Position numbers and translations under genes: made by a program. A DNA stretch of 64,000 nucleotides from an uncultured Acidobacteriaceae bacterium (GTDB lineage: Bacteria; Acidobacteriota; Terriglobia; Terriglobales; Acidobacteriaceae), in NCBI GenBank assembly GCA_903904755.1, contig CAIVDV010000040.1:122528-186527 (forward strand), read 5' to 3'. The notes below the pieces were generated by a model. That model was not told the DNA's origin and searched no databases. It was given only the letters and a program-made list of their open reading frames with translations. This document shows, piece by piece, positions 36,201 through 44,539 of the stretch; the first letter of the stretch is position 1, and each line of letters begins with the position of its first letter.

Positions 36201-36980
36201 CTACTTCTGGCGCTCCCCCAGCCACTTCGCAGCCCGCGCCTTGGCCACCGCCAAATCCGCCGCCGCCAGCCGAGCCCCCACACTGTCCCGCGCCTTCGTG
36301 GCCTCCTGCTGCCGCGCCCCTGCCGAGGAGCCAGCGGCAATATCAAACCAGAAATACGCCTCAACATAGTCCTTCGCAACCCCCTGGCCAGACACATACA
36401 TCGCGCCAAGGTTGTATTGCGCCCGCGCCAGACCCTGTTCGGCCGCCTTCCGGTACCACCCTGCCGCCTGAGCATAATCCTGCTCAACACCTGTTCCGTT
36501 GTCGTACAGCAGCGCCAGGTTAAACTGCGCAGCGGCATTGCCCCGCCCCGCCGCTCTGCGATACAAATCCAGCGCCTGCGTCGCATCCTGCGGCACACCC
36601 AGCCCACGCTCGTACAGTGAACCCAGGTTAAACTCCGCCTCTGAGACTCCCTGCAGCGCCGCCTTCCGATACCACCCCGCAGCCTGTGCGTAGTTCTGCG
36701 TTACCCCCACACCCTTGTCATACATCAAGCCAAGATTCAACTCCGCCTGGGCATTGCCCTGCGCCGCAGCCTTCCCGAACCACAGCACCGCCTTCGCATC
36801 ATCTGCCTCAACCCCATTGCCCTGCGAGTACGCCACCCCCACCAGGTATTGCGACTGCGCATCCCCGCCATCCGCCTTCGCCTGCAAGGCCGCATCCATC
36901 CCCTTCCCCTGCGCCAATACGACAGTTCCCATCAACACAATCACAGCAACACAAACCATCCACCCAAAGCGCGCCTTCAT
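36201..36980 (-). CDS. Sel1-repeat (TPR) exported protein
   Basis: Five to six repeats of 'A...A.YNLG.LY..G.GV..DYA.AA.WYRKAA'. Confidence 0.95.
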   Translation of the reverse strand: MKARFGWMVCVAVIVLMGTVVLAQGKGMDAALQAKADGGDAQSQYLVGVAYSQGNGVEADDAKAVLWFGKAAAQGNAQAELNLGLMYDKGVGVTQNYAQAAGWYRKAALQGVSEAEFNLGSLYERGLGVPQDATQALDLYRRAAGRGNAAAQFNLALLYDNGTGVEQDYAQAAGWYRKAAEQGLARAQYNLGAMYVSGQGVAKDYVEAYFWFDIAAGSSAGARQQEATKARDSVGARLAAADLAVAKARAAKWLGERQK

Positions 36981-37144
36981 CTACCCCTCCAAAACTCAAT
37001 CAACAGACTAATCCTCCTGCCCGCCATCCGTTTGTCTCCACCGTCACACTCCCCACGGCACCTGCCCAAACCACCTGGCCGAAATAACAATCTTTTGATA
37101 TTTCCTGTTATTCCGGCGCATCCTCAAGGGCACTGGAAAACCCC

Positions 37145-37404
37145 ATGAAGGTCTCGCTTACCCCTGAACTCGAGCAGTTCGTCGCAGCCAAAGTCGATTC
37201 CGGCCGCTACACCTCCGCCAGCGAGGCCGTCCGCGAAACCCTCCGCCTCCTCGAAGATCAGGACCTCGACCGCCGAGCCCCCTCCCCGCATTCCAGCAGG
37301 AACTCGACGCCCGCATCGCCGCCCTCGACCGCGGCGAATATCTGACCCCGGAATCTCTTCGCGAGCGCATCCGTCAAAAATCCGCCCAGCGGCGCGCAAT
37401 CTAG
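37145..37404 (+). pseudogene. ParD-like type II antitoxin, apparently frameshifted, no adjacent ParE
   Basis: Frame 1: 'MKVSLTPELEQFVAAKVDSGRYTSASEAVRETLRLLEDQDLDRRAP', then another frame: 'AFQQELDARIAALDRGEYLTPESLRERIRQKSAQRRAI*'. Confidence 0.75.
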
Positions 37405-37409
37405 CTAGC

Positions 37410-38348
37410 CTACTTCCCCACCAACCCCCGCCCCCGCAGCCACGTCTCCAGCAGCCCCGGCCACTGGTCCAGCGACGGATTCCCCATCCCCAGCCCGCTC
37501 CCATGCTGCCCATGGGCAAAGATATGCATCTCCACCGGAACCCCGGCCCCCAGCAGCGCCTCGTAGTACTTCAGCGCCTGCTCCACCGGAACCACACTGT
37601 CATCGGTCGTGTGGTAGATAAACGTCGGCGGAGTATCCTTCGTCACAAACATGTCCGGCGAATATGCCTTCTGCAGCGCCTCGCACTGGTCCATCACATC
37701 GGCCAGTACGCAATACGTCAGGTGCGCCTTGTTCGTCGAAACCCCGCCAATCCACGGATACCCCAGCACTGCAAAATCCGGCCGGCTCGACTCCCGCTCA
37801 ATCGGGTCCTCCGCATCCGCCTTCCCCGCCACAAACTGCGTCGAGCTCAACCCCGCCAAATGCCCGCCCGCCGAGAACCCAATCACCCCAATCTGGTCCG
37901 CCTTCAGGTGATAATCCCGCGCACGCGCACGCACCAGTTGCACCGCCCGCCGCGCATCCACCAGCGGCACCGGCAGCAGATACTTCTTCCCCAGCCGGTA
38001 GTGCAGCACAAACGCCGTAAACCCACGGCTCGTAAACCAGTTCGCCACCTGCCGCCCTTCCAGGTTGCTGGCCTCCATCATGTACGCCCCACCCGGAAAC
38101 ACAATCACCGCCGACCCGTTCCCCTGGCCCTCCTGTGGCGGCAGCACCGTCAGCCACGGCACATCCTCGCACGCCGTTCCCTTCGCTCCCGGCGCATCTC
38201 CCGCCCACAGTCGAATCGTCGAAACCTGAAGAAAATCATTCTTCGCAGCCGCCTCCGGACACCCCGCCGCCGCGCCCTGGGCAACACCGATCCCCAAACC
38301 CAAAGCCAGCCCAAACGCCAGCACCGTCAATCCACGCCAAACTCTCAC
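37410..38348 (-). CDS. Secreted alpha/beta hydrolase (acetylesterase/BD-FAE-like)
   Basis: Signal peptide; 'AVIVFPGGAYMM', 'IGVIGFSAGGHLAG', 'TFIYHTTDDSVVPVEQAL'. Confidence 0.93.
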   Translation of the reverse strand: MRVWRGLTVLAFGLALGLGIGVAQGAAAGCPEAAAKNDFLQVSTIRLWAGDAPGAKGTACEDVPWLTVLPPQEGQGNGSAVIVFPGGAYMMEASNLEGRQVANWFTSRGFTAFVLHYRLGKKYLLPVPLVDARRAVQLVRARARDYHLKADQIGVIGFSAGGHLAGLSSTQFVAGKADAEDPIERESSRPDFAVLGYPWIGGVSTNKAHLTYCVLADVMDQCEALQKAYSPDMFVTKDTPPTFIYHTTDDSVVPVEQALKYYEALLGAGVPVEMHIFAHGQHGSGLGMGNPSLDQWPGLLETWLRGRGLVGK

Positions 38349-38410
38349 AGTGAGCCTCCAGCGCCGGTCGGCGCATCGGCCAAATCATACGGAAGCAGCC
38401 CATCCACTGG

Positions 38411-40075
38411 CTACAAGCGAATCTCCACATGCCCCGGCCCGCCCGCTCCAGCCGTCACCATCGCGTCCACCAGCGGCTCCCCATACCGGGCGATAAAGTA
38501 CGCTGCCCCAATCAGCCGCTCCTGCAATCCCCCATGCGGATACAGCGCATTCGTCACCGCCTCCGCATGCCGCCCCAGGCTCTCATCGCGCTGCAGTTGA
38601 TGGTTCGCCGCCATCCGCCGCAGCCGGTTCATCTGGTACCGCATCTTGTTCGCAGAAATCCCCGCCGACCGCCCCAGATCCGCATCCAGCCTGCCCATGT
38701 ACTCGGTCAGCGCCGTCAGCTCCGCGTCCAGCGCATTCCCCGCGTTGGCCAGCATCCGCTTGCCCTCAATCGGCATCGCCCGCGCCGCCAGCCGCTGCGC
38801 CAGCGCATCCGCCGTATGCTCAAACACCGTCTCCAGCGTCAGATCATGCCGCGCCATCACCTCGGCAATTCCCGGCTCAATCAGCGTCGCGCTCAGCCGC
38901 GGCACCACCGGCGTCTTCCGCCCCAGCACCCGTTCAAACAGCACCGCCGACTGAGCAAAATACGCAATCTCCGCCGGCCCGCCCACATACACCGCCGTCG
39001 GCAAAATCGTGTCTTCAAACAACGGCCGCAACAGCGCACTCGGCGATATCCGCTCCGGCTCCGACTCCAATATCCCCAGCAGCTCCCCGGTCGAGTAGGT
39101 CGCCTTCCCCGCCTGCCACAATCCCTGCGGCTCTTCCGCTGTCGCCCGCGTCCGCTTCAGCGCAACCCGCGCTCCCGTGCCCTCTTCCAGCAGAAACAGC
39201 AAGCTCCCCCGCTCCTGCACCGCCACCTGCGCATGATATCCAGCCGCCACAATCGCCCGGTTCTGCTCCACCAGCGCGTCATGCAGTTCGTCGGCCCGCT
39301 CCAGGGCCGCCCGCAGCACCGGCGCGCCCAGCCGGTGCGCCTCCCGCCCGCTCGGGTCCAGCACCAGCAACCCATGGCTAGCAAACACCTTCCGGTAAAA
39401 CTCCTGGAAGGCCCCCGCCAGGGTATTTCCCGGCCGGTAAGCCGCCGTCAGCCACTCCATTGCGTCACTGTAGCCCAGCAGTTCCCACGCCTCATCCAGC
39501 AGCGGCCCAATCGTCTCGTCCAGCACCACGCCGCCCACCGGCACCGCTGCCTTGGGAGTCTGTCCATAAACCAGCCGCTTCAGCGCCCGCCGCTGCGGAA
39601 ACGTCACATGGTTGATCTCGGCAAAGTCATGGTCTTCGCTCGCCAGCCAGAACACCGGCAAGTGCTCCTGCCCCGCCGCTGTCGCCTCCTTCGCCAGCGC
39701 AATCGCCGTCGCAGCCTTCAGCGGAGTAAATCCCGGCCCACCAAACAGCCCCACCTGCTGGCCCGTCACCACCACATTCGCCCCGGCCTTCAGCTTCTCC
39801 AGTTGCGCTTCGCTGCCAGGATTCTGCTCCAGCAGCACCGCAGCCAGCGCCCCTCGCTCCGCCGCCGTATGCGGCAGCTTTGCCGTCTCCCAGCCCCGGT
39901 CCGTAGGCCCCGCGGCGTACCACGCAGCAGTCGCATCCTTCCGCGCCAACTCCCCGGCACAGAAGTCCAAAAATATCCGGTGCAACCCCGGAATCACGTC
40001 AATCGGATGCGTCTCTACCGTCAATGCGCTGCTCTCATATCTCTGCCCGCCCCAGCAGGCTACTGAAATACCCAA
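38411..40075 (-). CDS. bshC: Bacillithiol biosynthesis cysteine-adding enzyme
   Basis: 'VVVTGQQVGLFGGPGFTPLKAATAI', 'LPVFWLASEDHDFAEINHV', 'TAVYVGGPAEIAYFAQ', 'NALYPHGGLQER'. Confidence 0.95.
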   Translation of the reverse strand: MGISVACWGGQRYESSALTVETHPIDVIPGLHRIFLDFCAGELARKDATAAWYAAGPTDRGWETAKLPHTAAERGALAAVLLEQNPGSEAQLEKLKAGANVVVTGQQVGLFGGPGFTPLKAATAIALAKEATAAGQEHLPVFWLASEDHDFAEINHVTFPQRRALKRLVYGQTPKAAVPVGGVVLDETIGPLLDEAWELLGYSDAMEWLTAAYRPGNTLAGAFQEFYRKVFASHGLLVLDPSGREAHRLGAPVLRAALERADELHDALVEQNRAIVAAGYHAQVAVQERGSLLFLLEEGTGARVALKRTRATAEEPQGLWQAGKATYSTGELLGILESEPERISPSALLRPLFEDTILPTAVYVGGPAEIAYFAQSAVLFERVLGRKTPVVPRLSATLIEPGIAEVMARHDLTLETVFEHTADALAQRLAARAMPIEGKRMLANAGNALDAELTALTEYMGRLDADLGRSAGISANKMRYQMNRLRRMAANHQLQRDESLGRHAEAVTNALYPHGGLQERLIGAAYFIARYGEPLVDAMVTAGAGGPGHVEIRL

Positions 40076-40148
40076 TGGGAAATGACTTGTGAAAAGTACA
40101 GCCTTCCCGTGCCACCCAAAAACTCAAATACGCCGAGCTTTGTGAAAG

Positions 40149-40168
40149 GGCACGACTTCAGTCGTGCC
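40149..40168. repeat. Perfect hairpin GGCACGACT-tc-AGTCGTGCC
   Basis: 9-bp perfect arms in the bshC/Nudix intergenic region. Confidence 0.6.
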
Positions 40169-40452
40169 GAAAATGCCTGACAAAAAGAATGTGGGCCGTA
40201 GCCCCTGAGGGATGCTCTTTCTCTGCCTTCCCCAAATTCTCACCTTCCAAGGCCCAAACTACATCCCAGTGTATCGCCTCACGCTGCATACACTTCCCGC
40301 GCAACCCACTCCTCCAGATGCACCACCGCCCCTCTGGGATGCAACCTTCCCACCCCCAAAACTGTCTTCCTTTGCACTCGCCCGACCTCTCTCTTGGTGT
40401 TACCGTTATCGGGACAGCACTTTCAATCCGTAGCACTTCAAGGACAACACCC

Positions 40453-41262
40453 ATGGCAACCAAAAAGTCCACGCCCGAAGCCACCCAGCCCGCCGTTTCT
40501 CCCACCTCGGAGCCAGCTCCCGCAGCCGCGCCAGCCCCCGCCAAAAGGCCCGCTAAGAAAGCTCCCGCCAAGCCCCGTGCAGCCAAGGCCCCAACCCCGC
40601 CGGCAAAGAAAGCTCCAGCCAAAAGAGCAGCCACCAAAGCCGCTCCCACCAAGGCCGCCAAGGCTCCCAGGCCCGCCGCCCTCAAAGCCCCCAAACCCGC
40701 CCAAACCGCCCAAATCCTCGACTCCAAGGTCGTCTACGAAGGCCGCCTCTTCCGCGTCCTCCAGGACCACATCATCGAGCCAGGCGGCGTCGAGTCCACC
40801 AAGGACATCATCCGCCACAACGGCTCCGTCGTCATCCTCGCCACCAACCCCGGTAAAAGCAAAAAGAACCCCTGGGTCGTCGTCGAGCGCCAGTACCGCC
40901 ACGCCGCCAACCAGTTCCTGTGGGAACTGCCCGCCGGCAAACTCGACCCCGGCGAAATCCCCCTCGTCGGCGCCAAACGCGAACTCGCCGAAGAAACCGG
41001 ATACCAGGCCACCAAGTGGTCCCCCCTCGTCAAGTACTACGCCAGCCCCGGCTTCCTCGGCGAAGCCATGATCGTCTTCCACGCTGAAGGCCTCATCGCC
41101 GGCGACGCCCACCCCGAAGAGGACGAGAAAATCGACTTCCGTCTCGTCAAGCTCTCCGACCTGCTCGAAATGATCGACAAGGGCAAAATCATCGACGGCA
41201 AAACCCTCACCTCCGTCCTCCTCTATGCCCGCCAACTCGGCATCAAGCCCAAAAGGAAATAG
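40453..41262 (+). CDS. NUDIX hydrolase with Lys/Ala/Pro-rich histone-H1-like N-terminal tail
   Basis: Tail 'AKRPAKKAPAKPRAAKAPTPPAKKAPAKRAATKAAPTKAAKAP'; Nudix box 'GAKRELAEETGYQATKWSPLV'. Confidence 0.93.
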   Translation: MATKKSTPEATQPAVSPTSEPAPAAAPAPAKRPAKKAPAKPRAAKAPTPPAKKAPAKRAATKAAPTKAAKAPRPAALKAPKPAQTAQILDSKVVYEGRLFRVLQDHIIEPGGVESTKDIIRHNGSVVILATNPGKSKKNPWVVVERQYRHAANQFLWELPAGKLDPGEIPLVGAKRELAEETGYQATKWSPLVKYYASPGFLGEAMIVFHAEGLIAGDAHPEEDEKIDFRLVKLSDLLEMIDKGKIIDGKTLTSVLLYARQLGIKPKRK

Positions 41263-41285
41263 CCCCCAGACACTCTCCAACATGC

Positions 41286-41314
41286 AAAAAGGCACCCATC
41301 GCTGGGTGCCTTTT
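41286..41314. terminator. Bidirectional intrinsic terminator AAAAAGGCACCCA-tcgc-TGGGTGCCTTTT
   Basis: Perfect arms with A/T tracts between convergent genes. Confidence 0.9.
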
Positions 41315-41333
41315 CCATTCGCTTTCCTTCCGC

Positions 41334-42467
41334 CTACCGGTCCTTCATCGGGATATAAGGCGCCGGATACCCTGGCCCAATATACTCCGCACGCGGACGA
41401 ATCAGCCGGTTGTCATCCAGTTGCTCAATCACGTGCGCCGCCCAGCCCGAAATCCGGCTCACCGCAAACACCGGCGTAAACAGATCCACATCCAGCCCCA
41501 GCATCGTGTACGTTGAGGCCGAGTAGAAGTCCACATTCGCGTTCAGCTTCTTCTCCGCCTTCACATACAGCTCAATCTGCCGCGACCACGGATACCAGCG
41601 CGTCTCGCCTGAATCCAGGCTCAGCTTCTCGCTCATCGCCCGCAGATGCGTCGCCCGAGGGTCTTCCGTCTTGTACACGCGATGCCCGAATCCGAAAATC
41701 TTCTTCTTCGCCGCCAGCAGCTCCTTCACATACTCCACCGGATCCTGTCCGCTCTTATCAATCGCATACAGCATCCGCATCGTCGCTTCATTCGCGCCGC
41801 CATGCAGCGGCCCCTTCAGCGCGCCAATCGCGCCCGTGACCGCCGAGTGGATATCCGACAGCGTCGCCGCAATCACCCGCGCCGCAAACGTCGAAGCATT
41901 CAGCTCGTGGTCGGCATGCAGAATCAGCGCCACATCCAGCGTCTTCGTCGCCGTCTCGCTTGGCACTTCCCCGTTCAGCATCCACAGGAAGTTGCCTGCA
42001 TGAGTCAAACTCGGGTCTGCCGGAACAATCTCCTTGCCCTTCCGCAGCCGGTCATAAATCGCCACAATCATGGCAATCTGGCTCGTCAGGTTGAACGCCT
42101 TCCGCACATTCGCCTGGTGAGAATTATCCTGCTCGTCCGCATCGTAAAAGCTCAGCGCGCTCACCGCAGTGCGCAGCACTTCCATCGGCGTCGCCGACGT
42201 CGGAAAACTCTTCAGCAGGCTCAGAATTCGCTCATCCAGCACCCGCGAGGCTGCCAGCGTCGTCGAAAACTCCTCCAGCTCCGCTGCGTTCGGCAACCGG
42301 CCGTTCCACAGCAGAAACGTCGTCTCCTCAAACATGGAGCGCACCGCCAGCTCGTGAATATCAATCCCGCGGTACGACAAAATCCCGGCATCGCCGTCAA
42401 TCCAGCAAATGCCCGAGTTGGCAGCGACAATCCCCTCAAGTCCCTTACCCGAAGTCGAGGTCGACAT
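41334..42467 (-). CDS. gltA: Citrate synthase
   Basis: 'GICWIDGDAGILSYRGIDIHELA', 'HADHELNASTFAARVIAATLSDIHSAVTGAIGALKGPLHGGANEA', 'GFGHRVYKTEDPRATHL'. Confidence 0.97.
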   Translation of the reverse strand: MSTSTSGKGLEGIVAANSGICWIDGDAGILSYRGIDIHELAVRSMFEETTFLLWNGRLPNAAELEEFSTTLAASRVLDERILSLLKSFPTSATPMEVLRTAVSALSFYDADEQDNSHQANVRKAFNLTSQIAMIVAIYDRLRKGKEIVPADPSLTHAGNFLWMLNGEVPSETATKTLDVALILHADHELNASTFAARVIAATLSDIHSAVTGAIGALKGPLHGGANEATMRMLYAIDKSGQDPVEYVKELLAAKKKIFGFGHRVYKTEDPRATHLRAMSEKLSLDSGETRWYPWSRQIELYVKAEKKLNANVDFYSASTYTMLGLDVDLFTPVFAVSRISGWAAHVIEQLDDNRLIRPRAEYIGPGYPAPYIPMKDR

Positions 42468-42517
42468 ATGTATAGCGTTCTCCCTGTCCGTATAGTGCGC
42501 CGGTGAAACGCCTGAGA

Positions 42518-42592
42518 CAGCGATTCCATGCGGAATATTCCTATCTCAGAAAAAAAGGATGGCACCCCTTTTATAGCGCAGCGATTCCATGC
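42518..42592. promoter_or_regulatory. 14-bp direct repeat CAGCGATTCCATGC at 42518-42531 and 42579-42592 upstream of citrate synthase
   Basis: Two identical copies, 61 bp apart. Confidence 0.5.
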
Positions 42593-42898
42593 TTGTCACT
42601 TTCCCCGCCCGCCTGCCCTCAAACCCCGCTCGTAGCGCGGCAATCCTTACTCTCCCCGCACCTCGCCCGCCAACCGCTTTCCCGCTACCGTATCCATTCC
42701 AGCTCGCCGATTTCCCCTTCCCAACCACCGTTCTCGCCGTCCAATTGAGTATGCTTGTACGCAGGTGCCCAAACGCCCCGCAGACAGGCCGAAATCTCAG
42801 CCGACCTGCCCGGCAATGGCAATAGACCGGCGCGGCCCTACTGCATCTGCCTCACCTCTGGCTCCTGCAACACGGCCCATCCGGCGAAAGGTGAACAC

Positions 42899-43729
42899 AT
42901 GAGCGAGTTGGAAACTCCCAACTCCCGGTCAATTTCGGGAGCTTTTCTTGGAGTAGTCGCCGTAGCGCTGGTCCTGGCGCTGGCAGGCTTGATTTGGACC
43001 TACACCCTGGCCGGCAGGCTCACCCACGCGGAAACCGCCCTCACTGAGGCAAACCAGCAGAACTCCAAGCTGGCCGCCGACCTCCGCGAAACCAACGCCC
43101 GCCTCAAAGTCACCAACGAAGAGCTCGGCGAAAAACTCGGACTCACCCAGAAGCAGCTCGAAGCACGCGCCCAGGACATCCTCCGCCGCGAAGAAGCCGA
43201 CAGCCAGCGTCTCGAATCCGCTCAGGCCGCCACCAACCAAAAGGTCACCGCCGTCTCCTCCGAAGTCTCCTCCGTCAAAACCGATGTCGGCGGCGTCAAA
43301 ACCGATGTCGCAAAAACCCAGAGCGACCTCGCCTCCACCATCGCCCAGCTCCAGTCCATCAAGGGCGACGTCAGCGACCACTCCTCCCTCATCGCCCGCA
43401 ATCACGACGAGCTGGAAATCCTCAAGCACCGCGGAGACCGCAACATCTACGAGTTCACCATCACCAAGGGCCAGCGTAAACCCGTCGGCACCATCAGCCT
43501 CGAACTCAAAAAGGCCGACAACAAAAAGAGCCGCTTCACCCTCGATGTCTTCTCTGACGACAAGCTCTACGAAAAGAAGGACCGCAACCTCAACGAGCCC
43601 CTGCAGTTCTACTCCGGCAAGGACCCCCTCCTTTTCGAGATCGTAGTCAACTCCGTCAGTGCCAAAAACACCGTCACCGGCTACCTCTCCACTCCCAAAA
43701 ACGCCCCCGCCCCGGCCAACATCCAGTAA
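42899..43729 (+). CDS. Single-TM coiled-coil hypothetical protein
   Basis: N-terminal TM, heptad-rich middle, C-terminal beta-type domain. Confidence 0.8.
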   Translation: MSELETPNSRSISGAFLGVVAVALVLALAGLIWTYTLAGRLTHAETALTEANQQNSKLAADLRETNARLKVTNEELGEKLGLTQKQLEARAQDILRREEADSQRLESAQAATNQKVTAVSSEVSSVKTDVGGVKTDVAKTQSDLASTIAQLQSIKGDVSDHSSLIARNHDELEILKHRGDRNIYEFTITKGQRKPVGTISLELKKADNKKSRFTLDVFSDDKLYEKKDRNLNEPLQFYSGKDPLLFEIVVNSVSAKNTVTGYLSTPKNAPAPANIQ

Positions 43730-43754
43730 CCGGGCACCCGGCAAATAGTCCAAC

Positions 43755-43790
43755 GCACGAGGGCCGCTCCACCCGGAGCGGCCCTCGTGC
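43755..43790. terminator. 16-bp perfect hairpin GCACGAGGGCCGCTCC-accc-GGAGCGGCCCTCGTGC
   Basis: Read directly. Confidence 0.85.
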
Positions 43791-43796
43791 ATCTAA

Positions 43797-43831
43797 CCCC
43801 TGACCCCTGATCACTGACCACTGGCCACTAC
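43797..43831. repeat. Heptad array, copy F, between convergent genes
   Basis: cccctgacccctgatcactgaccactggccactac. Confidence 0.7.
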
Positions 43832-43833
43832 AC

Positions 43834-44460
43834 TCACTTCAACTCCGTCACCACCCCAGGCGCCGGCACCAGCACCAGATTCGGATGCATCTGGATATCC
43901 AGCGTGATATTCATATCCCGTTGCGCGGCCCATTCCGTCTGGTTCACGTGGTACGCCGTCACCACTTGCCCGTCCAGCACCTCGCCCGGCTTAATCACCG
44001 TATCCCTCACCAGCGTCTTGGCATGCACACCGCTCAGTTGCGGATACGCCACAAAAATCCGCTCATAGTCCGTCGCCGTCACGCCCATGCTTGAGTGCAG
44101 CCCGTCGGCAAAGTTGATGTTGCTGCTCATGTCGTGCAGCACAATCGGCTCATCGCTCTGGTTCCGCACGCGCACCAACGCAAATACCAGCACCTGGTCA
44201 AATTGCTGCTTCGCCAGCGCCACGCCCGCCGCGTCATGCGGCGCAGATATTGTGTGCACCGGATACACATACACATGCGTAATTTCCCCGGCCGCTACCG
44301 GCGGCTTGTGCGCCGTGATGTAGAAAATCCAGATTCCCATGCAGAGAATCACCACCGAAAACGTCACGGCGATAAAGAAATGACCGCTGCCCTTGGCCAA
44401 ATCTTCCCCGTGCGCGCTCGCGTCGTCGGCTTGCAGTGCGTCTTCTTTTAACAGGCTCAT
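43834..44460 (-). CDS. Hypothetical single-TM protein
   Basis: TM 'HFFIAVTFSVVILCMGIWIFYIT'; intact ORF. Confidence 0.75.
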   Translation of the reverse strand: MSLLKEDALQADDASAHGEDLAKGSGHFFIAVTFSVVILCMGIWIFYITAHKPPVAAGEITHVYVYPVHTISAPHDAAGVALAKQQFDQVLVFALVRVRNQSDEPIVLHDMSSNINFADGLHSSMGVTATDYERIFVAYPQLSGVHAKTLVRDTVIKPGEVLDGQVVTAYHVNQTEWAAQRDMNITLDIQMHPNLVLVPAPGVVTELK

Positions 44461-44539
44461 AGCGAGCTAATCTTAACCTGAATCGCACCCTCCCTGCGCA
44501 GGAAACTCTCCGCAAATCCTGAAATTCCATCCGCCCCGC

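Noticed and set aside
36201-36980. Repeats in the Sel1 gene as DNA repeats or recombination element
   Set aside because: Explained by the protein-level Sel1/TPR repeats.
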